43,224 nt of DNA from an uncultured Prevotellaceae bacterium (GTDB lineage: Bacteria > Bacteroidota > Bacteroidia > Bacteroidales > Bacteroidaceae): the NCBI GenBank assembly GCA_902792635.1, contig CADBAG010000031.1, positions 1-43,224 of the forward strand, in the 5' to 3' direction. The position numbers were made by a program, and so were the translations under genes. A model generated the notes under the pieces. The model was not told where the DNA came from, made no database searches, and saw only the letters and a program-made list of their open reading frames with translations. Positions 1 to 7,170 of the stretch are shown here, piece after piece. Within the stretch, counting starts at the first letter, position 1. Every line of letters begins with the position of its first letter.

Positions 1-1
1 G

Positions 2-822
2 GACTATGGCAACCTCGTGCCTTCGGGAAGCATCGGCTACAACATCACACCGATGTCCAACCTCGGTCTGACCTATACCATGCGCATCTCGCGACCGGGC
101 ATCAGCCAGCTCAACCCTTACACCGACCGCACCGACCCGACAGCGCTCACCTACGGCAATCCTTCGCTCGCCGTGGTGAAGTCGCACAACGTGACGCTGG
201 CCTACAACTTCTTCACACCGAAAGTGATGTTCAACGTCAGCCTCAGCCACGACTACATCGGCAATGAGATAGAAAATTACCAGTTCGTGGATGCCGACAA
301 CAAATACAACAGCACCTACGCCAACAACGGCAAGAGCAGAAACACCTACGTGGATGCCTTCGTCCGTTGGGCAGCCTGCAAGAACTCCACGCTGATGCTC
401 AGCGGCAACGTGTCTTACGGTGACTGGAAAGCCAAAGAGTTGGGCTATCATAATTGGGGATGGTCAGGCAACGCCTATGTCGGACTGGAGCAGCAACTGC
501 CATGGAAGGTAAAAGGCTCTTTGGGCGTCTTCGCCCAAACCCGCCAGTATAACCTCATGGGCTACAACAGTGGCATGCAGTTCTTCAATGCTTCGCTCAT
601 CCGCTCTTTCTTCAAGGATCGCTTAGAGCTCTCGGCCCGCTATGCCAACGCAACCATACCCACGTCTCCATCCCCCTACAGGTCTTAGCCCTGTCCGTGA
701 AATGGAACTTTGGAAACACAAAGAAGCAGTTCGGACAACGTCAGAGCAAGATCAACAACGACTTCAACGACTCGCAGAAGAAAGACAGCCCAGTGTCGGG
801 AATGGGTGCAGGGAATATGTAA
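2..822 (+). pseudogene. Outer-membrane beta-barrel (TonB-receptor-like) C-terminal part, frameshifted
   Basis: This is the C-terminal half of an outer-membrane barrel of the TonB-receptor-like family (outer membrane beta-barrel, OMP_b-brl_3 type). The reading frame is already open at base 2, so the N-terminus lies outside the window. Visible features are the family-like stretch RISRPGISQLNPY, the alternating aromatic strands, and repeated Asn/Gly turns. The first frame stops at 686-688, but the expected C-terminus continues in another frame from about 655 (VSIPLQVLALSVKWNFGN, then a Lys/Gln/Asn-rich tail) to a TAA at 820-822. A one-base loss or two-base gain near 645-660 explains this. It is either a real frameshift mutation or a sequence error; raw reads would tell. 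Family assignment is fairly secure, the transported ligand is unknown. Confidence 0.8.
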
Positions 823-836
823 TAACCGGCAAAACA

Positions 837-868
837 TTTGGAAGCTATCTATATTTTTGCTAAATTTG
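837..868 (+). promoter_or_regulatory. Bacteroidetes-type promoter for the antitoxin-like gene
   Basis: TTTG at 837-840, a 20-bp spacer, then TAAATTTG at 861-868 match the Bacteroidetes -33/-7 consensus exactly. A second -7-like box, TATTTTTG, sits at 852-859. Transcription would begin about 4-8 nt before the ATG at 880, so the mRNA would be nearly leaderless (inferred). Confidence 0.65.
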
Positions 869-879
869 CAGCAAAAAGA

Positions 880-1002
880 ATGGAAATGGAAAACAAACAG
901 ACGAAAGAAAAAGAACAGACTAAAAAAGTCAACAAGACTTGGGAGGCTGCAGGAAGGCTGAAGGGTGCATTATATATCCTTGATCCACAATTGCAACTAT
1001 GA
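880..1002 (+). CDS. Small antitoxin-like protein of a PIN-toxin module
   Basis: A 40-residue protein with a Lys/Glu/Gln-rich N-terminus (residues 3-19) followed by TWEAAGRLKGALYILDP. The Trp-Glu-Ala...Lys-Gly pattern resembles short antitoxins that precede PIN-domain toxins in Bacteroidales. Its TGA (1000-1002) overlaps the ATG of the toxin fragment as ATGA, the usual translational coupling in toxin-antitoxin pairs. It has its own strong promoter with almost no leader. There is no visible DNA-binding fold, so autoregulation cannot be inferred. With the toxin truncated, it may now be a relic or an orphan antitoxin. The reading frame is supported by the overlap and promoter, but similarity was judged by eye only. 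Confidence 0.55.
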   Translation: MEMENKQTKEKEQTKKVNKTWEAAGRLKGALYILDPQLQL

Positions 1003-1148
1003 GGTTCATGCTCGATACAAATATCCTTGTCTATTTTATGATGGATAGGGATAGCCTCTCAAGAGACGTACAAGCTATTTTGACAGACTACGACAACTCT
1101 TTCTATATTAGTGCGGAGTCTGTCAAAGAGCTTATTATTCAATGCTAA
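999..1148 (+). pseudogene. Truncated PIN-domain (VapC-type) toxin
   Basis: The first 49 residues look like the start of a VapC-type PIN ribonuclease: RFMLDTNILVYFMM carries the first catalytic Asp (residue 6) of the LDTN motif, and ESVKELII (about residues 40-47) carries the conserved Glu. PIN toxins are usually about 130 residues, so the later acidic residues that complete the metal site are missing and the fragment should be inactive. The stop codon lies 4 bp from the end of the convergent MFS gene, which suggests that a deletion joined the remnant to its present neighbour. It overlaps the antitoxin-like gene by ATGA. Confidence 0.65.
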
Positions 1149-1152
1149 ATAA

Positions 1153-2355
1153 TTATAGCTTTGGCATTCTCTTAAAGAAGAACGGCACTGCCAGCAACTG
1201 TGCCACTACGCTCACTGCAACCATTGCACCAAGCGACTGGTCATAGAGCACACCAAGGAGCCAGCTCCCCAAGAACCAAGCGATGCCGAAGCAGCACTCG
1301 AAGATGCCATACCCCGTGGCACGGCTCTGCTTCGGCACCATTGTAGTAACGGCAGCCTTGAGGATCGACTCCTGAGCTCCCATGCCGATACCCCACAATA
1401 CCACACCGACAACAGCCATTGCCACACTGCTCCCCAAGAAAACAAAAATAGCAAAAGGTGCAGCAACAAGCGTGGAGATGACGAGTGAAGCTGTGCCATG
1501 ACGGTCAAACATCCAGCCAAAGACAAAGGCAGAGGCCGCATCCGTGAGCATTGCCAAAGCATAGAGCAAAGGCACCACATCAGCCGTAAAGAGATGCGTA
1601 CGTGAGAAATGCATCACGATAAGCGAGTAATCGGCAAAGCCAAAAGCAAAGAGGCTTATACCTATTATATATAGTACAAACCTACGGCTCTTCTTGAAAG
1701 GAATGAATTGTTTCGGCTCCGGCTCAAAGTTCTCCGGATGCGGAAACTTCTTATAAGTGATCCACAATAATAATATTGTGATGGCGCCCGGGATAGCAAG
1801 GAAAGCAAAACACGTGCGATAATCGCTGAAAGTGTCGTCATGACGTTGTACAAGCATGATGACATAGAGCAGCAGGGGGCCAAGCACTGCTCCAATCTGA
1901 TCGAGCAGCTCCTGAATAGCGAAACTCTTTCCTACTCCTTCCTGTGTGGCTGCAAACGACATGACCGTGTCCTTTGCCGGTTTCTTGATGGCCTTGCCAA
2001 GTCGCTGCACGATAAGTAGTGCGCAGGCCAAGATCCACCCATGGCGACCCACCAAAGCCAAGGCAGGCACTGCCACGACATCGAGGGTATAGCCGAAGAG
2101 CACCATTGGCCAGTAGCGCTTCGTGCGGTCAGTGAGCCACCCGAAGACATAGCGCAGGCCATACCCCACCATCTCTCCGAGACCAGACACGAAGCCAATA
2201 ACCGCAGCAGAGGCACCCGTAAGACTCAAGAACGCTCCTCGGATGCTGTTTGCACTCTCGTGGGTCATGTCAGAAAAAAGGCTCACCGTGCCGAAGAGCA
2301 CGATGAACGCCATGGCTGCAGACATACGTCTGCGATGAAAGATTTTACAGTTCAA
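1153..2355 (-). CDS. Major facilitator superfamily transporter
   Basis: A 400-residue integral membrane protein with about 12 hydrophobic segments, the usual MFS layout of two six-helix halves. The cytoplasmic loop after helix 2 reads GWLTDRTKRYWP, a variant of the MFS motif A (G-x-x-x-D-R-x-x-R), and the second half repeats it as GWMFDRHG. A charged central loop (about residues 200-222, with PENFEPEPK) separates the halves. The start chosen overlaps the last 11 bp of the upstream barrel gene; an internal Met at residue 11 is a possible alternative. The substrate cannot be read from the sequence. It converges on the truncated toxin gene with a 4-bp gap. Confidence 0.8.
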   Translation of the reverse strand: MNCKIFHRRRMSAAMAFIVLFGTVSLFSDMTHESANSIRGAFLSLTGASAAVIGFVSGLGEMVGYGLRYVFGWLTDRTKRYWPMVLFGYTLDVVAVPALALVGRHGWILACALLIVQRLGKAIKKPAKDTVMSFAATQEGVGKSFAIQELLDQIGAVLGPLLLYVIMLVQRHDDTFSDYRTCFAFLAIPGAITILLLWITYKKFPHPENFEPEPKQFIPFKKSRRFVLYIIGISLFAFGFADYSLIVMHFSRTHLFTADVVPLLYALAMLTDAASAFVFGWMFDRHGTASLVISTLVAAPFAIFVFLGSSVAMAVVGVVLWGIGMGAQESILKAAVTTMVPKQSRATGYGIFECCFGIAWFLGSWLLGVLYDQSLGAMVAVSVVAQLLAVPFFFKRMPKL

Positions 2356-3100
2356 ACTTATAACCTAATGTAACAGCGAACGTGTTGAGATGCACCTTCT
2401 TGTCTCCGCTATCTTTCGCAATATTGGTCAAGCCAAAGCTATAACGTGCATCAAGAACCACATTCTTATACTCATAGCTCAGACCCACGGGAAGAGAGAG
2501 ACTAAAGGAACGTAAATTGGGATCTGCATTGATTCCCATTACCGAGGATACACCATCCACAGTGACGCGTGCATCAACGTCTCCACTCTTACTGACGATG
2601 ATCTCAGGCTGCAAACCTGCCTTGACGGCAAGTCCACGCCATACGTAGACATTCGCCAACACAGGGATCGTGATACAATCGAGATGAAGACTGAGATTGT
2701 TGTCCAAAGAAATATTATAGGAGTCTGCACCATCCGCCAGCGTCAAGCCCTTCGTATCATAATGGCAACCCTCACGCGCATAGAAGGCACCTACAGACAG
2801 TCCGAAGAGATCCGTGAACTGATATTGTCCTTCAACGCCTGCTGTGAAGCCGACATTCGCCTTACTCTTGGCAGAAATAAATGAACCAGCCGAATAATCA
2901 TTGCCAGTCGATGTAGAGATTCCTGTACCGCCACTGTAGGGATTACCCACTGCATAGGAAACTGCACCATTGAGATTCTTCAGAGTACTCACATTCACTC
3001 CTACCTTAGGAGTAATAGCAAACGTGTGCACACGCTGCTGAGCACAAGCCGTGGAAGCCATCAGCAGGATAGCCGCCAAGAAAGCAAAGTTCTTTTTCAT
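2345..3100 (-). CDS. PorT-like outer-membrane beta-barrel protein
   Basis: A 251-residue protein with a clear Sec signal peptide (MKKNFAFLAAILLMASTACA, cleavage before QQ), followed by alternating short beta strands and ending in an aromatic/hydrophobic strand (VTLGYKFEL), as expected for a small outer-membrane barrel assembled by BamA. The pattern AITPKVGVNVSTL at the mature N-terminus and GLSYEYKNVVLDARYSFGL near the C-terminus resemble the PorT/OmpW-like family (outer membrane beta-barrel, PF13568 type). The function is not known from sequence. It shares 11 bp with the downstream MFS gene, so the two are probably co-transcribed. Confidence 0.75.
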   Translation of the reverse strand: MKKNFAFLAAILLMASTACAQQRVHTFAITPKVGVNVSTLKNLNGAVSYAVGNPYSGGTGISTSTGNDYSAGSFISAKSKANVGFTAGVEGQYQFTDLFGLSVGAFYAREGCHYDTKGLTLADGADSYNISLDNNLSLHLDCITIPVLANVYVWRGLAVKAGLQPEIIVSKSGDVDARVTVDGVSSVMGINADPNLRSFSLSLPVGLSYEYKNVVLDARYSFGLTNIAKDSGDKKVHLNTFAVTLGYKFEL

Positions 3101-3188
3101 CCGATTAATTCTTTTGTATAAATAAATTAGTTAACTCTCTATATAACGAATAAGGGCGAGCCATTAAGCCCGCCCTTCCTGATATTCT

Positions 3189-4724
3189 TTATTTTGCATA
3201 CGCCACGGAGCGCACCTCACGGATCACCGTGATCTTTACTTGTCCGGGGTATGTCATCTCATTCTGAATCTTCTCAGCAATCTCAGCAGAGAGTTTGTTG
3301 CTCTCCTCGTCCGTCATCTTGTCGGCACCTACGATAACACGAAGCTCACGACCAGCCTGGATAGCGTAGGTCTTCGTCACACCGGGATAGCTCATAGCGA
3401 TAGCTTCCAGGTCATTAAGACGCTTGATGTAAGCCTCCACGATCTCACGACGGGCACCCGGGCGAGCGCCGGAGATAGCATCGCAGACCTGCACGATAGG
3501 AGCAAGGAGCGTCTTCATCTCCACCTCGTCGTGGTGGGCAGCGATAGCGTTGACGATGTCCGGCTTCTCATTGTATTTCTCAGCCATCTTGGCACCGAGC
3601 AGTGCGTGTGGCAGTTCACTCTCCTCGTCAGGCACCTTACCGATATCATGGAGCAGACCGGCACGCTTTGCTTTCTTCGGGTTCAGACCAAGCTCTGCAG
3701 CCATCACCGAGCAGAGGTTAGCCGTCTCACGGGCATGCTGAAGCAGGTTCTGACCATAGCTCGAACGATATTTCATCTTACCGATGATACGGATAAGCTC
3801 AGGGTGCAATCCATGGATACCGAGGTCAATAGCCGTACGCTTACCGGTCTCGATAATCTCATTGTCGAGCTGTTTCTTCACCTTGGCGACAACCTCCTCG
3901 ATACGTGCCGGATGGATACGGCCATCAGCCACGAGCTGGTGGAGTGCCAAGCGGCAGACCTCACGGCGTACAGGATCAAAAGCAGAGATAACGATCGACT
4001 CAGGCGTATCGTCGACAACGATCTCCACACCACATGCAGCCTCAAGCGCACGGATGTTACGACCCTCACGACCGATGATGCGACCTTTCACCTCATCGTT
4101 GTCGATATGGAAGACGCTCACTGAGTTCTCAATGGCTGTCTCAGTAGCGACGCGCTGGATAGTCTGGATGACGATCTTCTTCGCCTTCATGTTGGCATCG
4201 AGCTTAGCCTGGTCCACCACCTCATTAATATAACTGGCAGCATCCATCTTAGCCTTGTCCTTCATGCTCTCCACGAGGCGATTCTTAGCTTCCTCAGCAG
4301 AGATGCCGGAGATCTCCTCGAGCTTAGCACGCTCCTGCTCCTGCATCTTCTCGAGATCCTGCTGCTTCACAGCCACGAGCTGCTTCTCGTTCTCCATGCG
4401 CTGCTGCTCACGCTCCATATCCTGGCGGATCTTGGCAAGCTCCTGCTGCTTCTGGTTGAGCGAGATCTCGCGCTGCTTGAGCTTGTTCTCTCCAGCCTGC
4501 ATCTTCTGGTTGTGCGCCTGAACCTCCTTGTCTAACTCACTCTTCTTATTGAGGAAACGCTCCTTAACCTCAAGGAGTTTCTTCTCTTTTACGACGTCTG
4601 CCTCTTTGTTGGCAGCTTCAATCATTTGATTATATTTCCCTTTAATCACATAACGGAAAATATAGTAACCGGCCACTCCGCCAACGATAAGGGCGATAAG
4701 AGCGGCGATGACAATGTTTATCAT
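3189..4724 (-). CDS. rny: Ribonuclease Y
   Basis: RNase Y is a membrane-anchored endoribonuclease that starts mRNA decay. The 511-residue protein has the full family architecture: an N-terminal transmembrane helix (about 3-25), a long Lys/Glu/Gln-rich coiled coil (about 30-200), a KH RNA-binding domain (about 205-270, with [15 protein letters not shown]) and an HD phosphohydrolase domain (about 325-420) whose metal-binding His-Asp pair is at 359-360 (AGLLHDIGK). The C-terminal region (to YAK) is also typical. Length matches the usual about 520 residues. It follows zapA on the same strand with a 56-bp gap and is probably part of that transcription unit. Confidence 0.96.
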   Translation of the reverse strand: MINIVIAALIALIVGGVAGYYIFRYVIKGKYNQMIEAANKEADVVKEKKLLEVKERFLNKKSELDKEVQAHNQKMQAGENKLKQREISLNQKQQELAKIRQDMEREQQRMENEKQLVAVKQQDLEKMQEQERAKLEEISGISAEEAKNRLVESMKDKAKMDAASYINEVVDQAKLDANMKAKKIVIQTIQRVATETAIENSVSVFHIDNDEVKGRIIGREGRNIRALEAACGVEIVVDDTPESIVISAFDPVRREVCRLALHQLVADGRIHPARIEEVVAKVKKQLDNEIIETGKRTAIDLGIHGLHPELIRIIGKMKYRSSYGQNLLQHARETANLCSVMAAELGLNPKKAKRAGLLHDIGKVPDEESELPHALLGAKMAEKYNEKPDIVNAIAAHHDEVEMKTLLAPIVQVCDAISGARPGARREIVEAYIKRLNDLEAIAMSYPGVTKTYAIQAGRELRVIVGADKMTDEESNKLSAEIAEKIQNEMTYPGQVKITVIREVRSVAYAK

Positions 4725-4780
4725 TCTATATTAACGTGTTTTAGATTTAATACTGTATAAAATTCTCTATAATAATCTCC

Positions 4781-5089
4781 TTATTTATTTTTATCCGACA
4801 AGAGGTTTTCTATCTCGCCCGTAAGCTCCGACATAGCCTTATCATACGATTGGGTGTCGTTGCGCTGCAATTCCTTCTGCAAGCGAAGACCCAAGTCTAT
4901 CATCGCATAAAAGATGATCTCTTTATCTGGTTTCTTCTCCTTGAAATTGGCGAAATAGACGTTCAACAGTTCGTTGATAAGGTCTGCATCTTTACGATAG
5001 AGCGGCTCTTCCTCTTGAGGTACCCTGACAGGGATGAAAGTATCATAAATGCGGAGTCTGATCACCCGCTTCAGTTCTTCTTCTGCCAT
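4781..5089 (-). CDS. zapA: Cell division protein ZapA
   Basis: ZapA binds FtsZ and bundles its protofilaments at the division ring. This 102-residue protein has the ZapA layout: an N-terminal alpha/beta head (RLRIYDTFIPVRVPQEEE, then LYRKDADLINELL) and a C-terminal helix able to form the tetrameric coiled coil (about 55-100, with AMIDLGLRLQKELQ). Length is normal for the family. It lies 16 bp downstream of a small coiled-coil gene and upstream of rny, all in one orientation, so co-expression is likely. The identification is by overall pattern; the ZapA family is sequence-diverse. Confidence 0.8.
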   Translation of the reverse strand: MAEEELKRVIRLRIYDTFIPVRVPQEEEPLYRKDADLINELLNVYFANFKEKKPDKEIIFYAMIDLGLRLQKELQRNDTQSYDKAMSELTGEIENLLSDKNK

Positions 5090-5105
5090 AATGATTAATT
5101 TTGAA

Positions 5106-5402
5106 TCATACCTGTCCGTTGAGCAATGCGAGGCTCTTGTTGACGTTTCTGATAAGTTTGTTGAGCCGCTTCCGTGCTTCCTCGACGTCGCCGTCGGTGA
5201 TTTGCATCATCCTCGCTGTCTTCAGAAGATCATAGTCACGAGAGAGTCGCTCAACGCGCTGTTTCAGCCCGCTGATCTCCTCATCGCGCACAGAGACTTG
5301 CTTTTGAAGCGCCGCATTCTCATCCTTCAGTTCTTTATAACTGAGCATGAGCTGCCGCACCCTTGTAGTAAAAGTCTTCAGAACTTCTTCCTTGGCATCC
5401 AT
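5106..5402 (-). CDS. Small coiled-coil protein upstream of zapA
   Basis: A 98-residue soluble protein that is almost entirely predicted coiled coil: heptad-like leucines run from about residue 10 to 65 (RVRQLMLSYKELKDENAALQ, then KQRVERLSRDYDLLK), followed by a short basic segment (EEARKRLNKLIRNVNKSLAL). There is no signal peptide or membrane segment. Size, coiled-coil character and position next to zapA recall ZapB-like division proteins, but I cannot claim homology. The 16-bp spacing to zapA indicates co-transcription. Its start codon is followed upstream by a heptamer repeat array that separates it from the 216-aa gene. Confidence 0.7.
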   Translation of the reverse strand: MDAKEEVLKTFTTRVRQLMLSYKELKDENAALQKQVSVRDEEISGLKQRVERLSRDYDLLKTARMMQITDGDVEEARKRLNKLIRNVNKSLALLNGQV

Positions 5403-5412
5403 GATTCTTTAT

Positions 5413-5454
5413 CACCTATCAGCTAACACCTATCAGCCAACACCTAACACCTTA
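5413..5454. repeat. Heptamer tandem array (CACCTAA-like, six units)
   Basis: Six consecutive 7-bp units (CACCTAT, CAGCTAA, CACCTAT, CAGCCAA, CACCTAA, CACCTTA) fill the gap between the 98-aa and 216-aa genes. The last unit contains the TTA that forms the stop codon of the 216-aa gene. The units are degenerate but the period is strict. Confidence 0.8.
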
Positions 5455-6102
5455 TTTCTTAATCTTTTTCTCGGCCTCCTTAGCCTCTTCCTCTGAAGGA
5501 GCCGGCTCTTTCTTGGCAAGCATCACTACCTGATAAACGAAGTCAGTGACCCACTTCTGCGAGAAGTTAAGGCGCTGGTTATACTTACGCACAGCCATCA
5601 CAGCCTTCACCACGCTGGGGTCCGTATAATCGTTCTTCGTAAAGATGTCGGAGACGGTCTTCTCCGTCATGGCATAGATAGTCTTCTTAAAAATAGAAGG
5701 CACACGCAGTTTGAACTTCATCAGGTTGCCCATCAGCATCATGAGATCCTGTGAGAAGTTCTGGAACTGAATAAGATAAGTCTGCACATCCGGCAGCCGC
5801 TTGCAGTTGCGACGGATACTCTGGTCTATCTCTTTGAAGAAAGAATCTTCCGTGCCGTAGATCTCTTTCATCATCTTACGGCAATGCGACTTCTCCCCCA
5901 CACCGAGCTTATTGTTTTGCGTCGGCACATGGAGCGTTGTCTTGAACATGCGCAGGTCGGGAAGCATAGCTAAGTTGGTGATACCAAGCTGAGCAGCAAG
6001 GGATGCTTGAAAATAGACTCTCACGAGCGTCATATAATCTTGCATGCCACCGGCTTTCTCTTCACGCGGCTTACGGCTGAATATCTTTGAAAATATTCCC
6101 AT
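5452..6102 (-). CDS. Conserved-looking 216-aa cytoplasmic protein, function unknown
   Basis: I do not recognise this protein. It begins MGIFSKIFSRKPREEK, with a short basic stretch that could associate with membrane, has no signal peptide or transmembrane helix, and appears helical throughout with many Met/Phe/Lys residues (for example FSQDLMMLMGNLMKFKLRVP around 114-133). It ends in a charged Lys/Glu tail (about 200-216). It is the first gene of the minus-strand run that continues to the coiled-coil protein, zapA and rny, and it carries the run's promoter at 6143-6173. The gene neighbourhood therefore hints at division or RNA turnover, but this is only positional. Confidence 0.75.
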   Translation of the reverse strand: MGIFSKIFSRKPREEKAGGMQDYMTLVRVYFQASLAAQLGITNLAMLPDLRMFKTTLHVPTQNNKLGVGEKSHCRKMMKEIYGTEDSFFKEIDQSIRRNCKRLPDVQTYLIQFQNFSQDLMMLMGNLMKFKLRVPSIFKKTIYAMTEKTVSDIFTKNDYTDPSVVKAVMAVRKYNQRLNFSQKWVTDFVYQVVMLAKKEPAPSEEEAKEAEKKIKK

Positions 6103-6142
6103 ATCCTCTTAAAACTTAATTCACATAGATTAAAATACAATG

Positions 6143-6173
6143 CAAATGTACAACAATATCGTGATTAATCAAA
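6143..6173 (-). promoter_or_regulatory. Promoter of the 216-aa protein / coiled coil / zapA / rny unit
   Basis: Read on the minus strand: TTTG (6173-6170), 19-bp spacer, TACATTTG (6150-6143), a full match to the Bacteroidetes -33/-7 consensus. Transcription would start near 6136, about 33 nt before the ATG at 6102. Confidence 0.7.
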
Positions 6174-6245
6174 AAGAAAAGCAATATTTTTCCTTTTTCT
6201 GTCACTTTTCTGCTAAAATAAGAAGAATATATGGATAAATATGTG

Positions 6246-6253
6246 TAACTTTG
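6246..6253 (+). promoter_or_regulatory. -7 promoter element upstream of rfbA
   Basis: TAACTTTG matches the TAnnTTTG consensus; a good -33 TTTG is not visible at the right distance. It lies 26 bp before the ATG at 6280 and after an in-frame ATG at 6241, which argues against the longer start. Confidence 0.45.
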
Positions 6254-6279
6254 CTTTTAGAACTAATACTCTATATTTT

Positions 6280-7170
6280 ATGAAAGGCATTGTTTTGGCA
6301 GGAGGGTCTGGCACTCGTCTCTACCCTATTACTAAAGGCATCAGCAAACAGTTGATCCCCATCTTTGACAAACCCATGATTTATTACCCTGTGTCGGTAC
6401 TCATGCTTGCCGGGATACGCGACATCCTCATCATCTCAACGCCGCAGGACATCGGTTCCTTCGAGCGTCTTCTTGGAGACGGAAGTCAGTTCGGCGTGAA
6501 GCTGAGCTATGCCGTCCAGCCTTCTCCCGATGGCCTTGCACAAGCATTCATCATCGGCGCTGACTTTATCGGTAACGACAGTGTCTGCCTCGTCTTGGGC
6601 GACAATATCTTCTATGGTGCCGGCTTCAGCAGTTTGCTCGCCAAGAGTGTACGTCTTGCCGACGAGGGCACAGCCTCAGTCTTCGGCTATTGGGTCAATG
6701 ATCCTGAGCGCTATGGCGTAGCAGAATTTGACGAGAAAGGCCAGTGTCTGAGCATCGAAGAGAAGCCTGCACATCCGAAGAGCAATTATGCCGTCGTAGG
6801 ATTGTATTTCTATCCCAACAGCGTGGTAAAGATAGCAAAGAACGTCAAGCCCAGTGCCCGGGGAGAGTTAGAGATCACCTCTGTCAACCAAGAATATCTC
6901 AAGGAGGGCACGCTCCGCGTACAGCCGCTGCAGCGCGGTTTTGCATGGCTTGACACCGGCACTCACGACAGCCTTGCAGAAGCCAGCACCTTCATCGAAG
7001 TCATCGAGAAGCGGCAAGGACTGAAAGTCGCTTGTCTGGAAGAGATTGCCTTCAAACAAGGCTGGATCACGAAAGAGAAACTTCTGGAGGATGCCAAGCC
7101 CATGGCAAAGAACAATTATGGCAAATATCTAATGATGCTGGCTGAAGAAGACAAAACGGCAAATAAATAA
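6280..7170 (+). CDS. rfbA: Glucose-1-phosphate thymidylyltransferase
   Basis: RfbA/RmlA joins dTTP and glucose-1-phosphate to make dTDP-glucose, the first step to dTDP-rhamnose and related sugars for surface polysaccharides. The 296-residue protein starts with the nucleotide-binding signature [15 protein letters not shown] (2-16), has the catalytic-loop lysine in [15 protein letters not shown] (23-37), VLGDNIFYG (105-113) and the C-terminal [14 protein letters not shown]. Length fits the usual about 290. The ATG at 6280 is preferred because 6241 precedes the likely transcription start and adds 13 unusual residues. Its TAA overlaps the ATG of the next gene (TAATG), so the two are translationally coupled. 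rfbB, rfbC and rfbD are not in the window. Confidence 0.95.
   Translation: MKGIVLAGGSGTRLYPITKGISKQLIPIFDKPMIYYPVSVLMLAGIRDILIISTPQDIGSFERLLGDGSQFGVKLSYAVQPSPDGLAQAFIIGADFIGNDSVCLVLGDNIFYGAGFSSLLAKSVRLADEGTASVFGYWVNDPERYGVAEFDEKGQCLSIEEKPAHPKSNYAVVGLYFYPNSVVKIAKNVKPSARGELEITSVNQEYLKEGTLRVQPLQRGFAWLDTGTHDSLAEASTFIEVIEKRQGLKVACLEEIAFKQGWITKEKLLEDAKPMAKNNYGKYLMMLAEEDKTANK

Noticed and set aside
3240-4124. A 294-codon plus-strand frame.
   Set aside because: It is antisense to rny over its whole length and shows no domain.
4725-4780. A possible 6S RNA gene between zapA and rny, since zapA neighbours ssrS in E. coli.
   Set aside because: The gap is only 56 bp, too short for a 6S RNA, and no such fold is visible.
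6241-6279. A longer start for rfbA at 6241.
   Set aside because: It overlaps the likely -7 box TAACTTTG, and the family starts at the later Met with KGIVLAGG.
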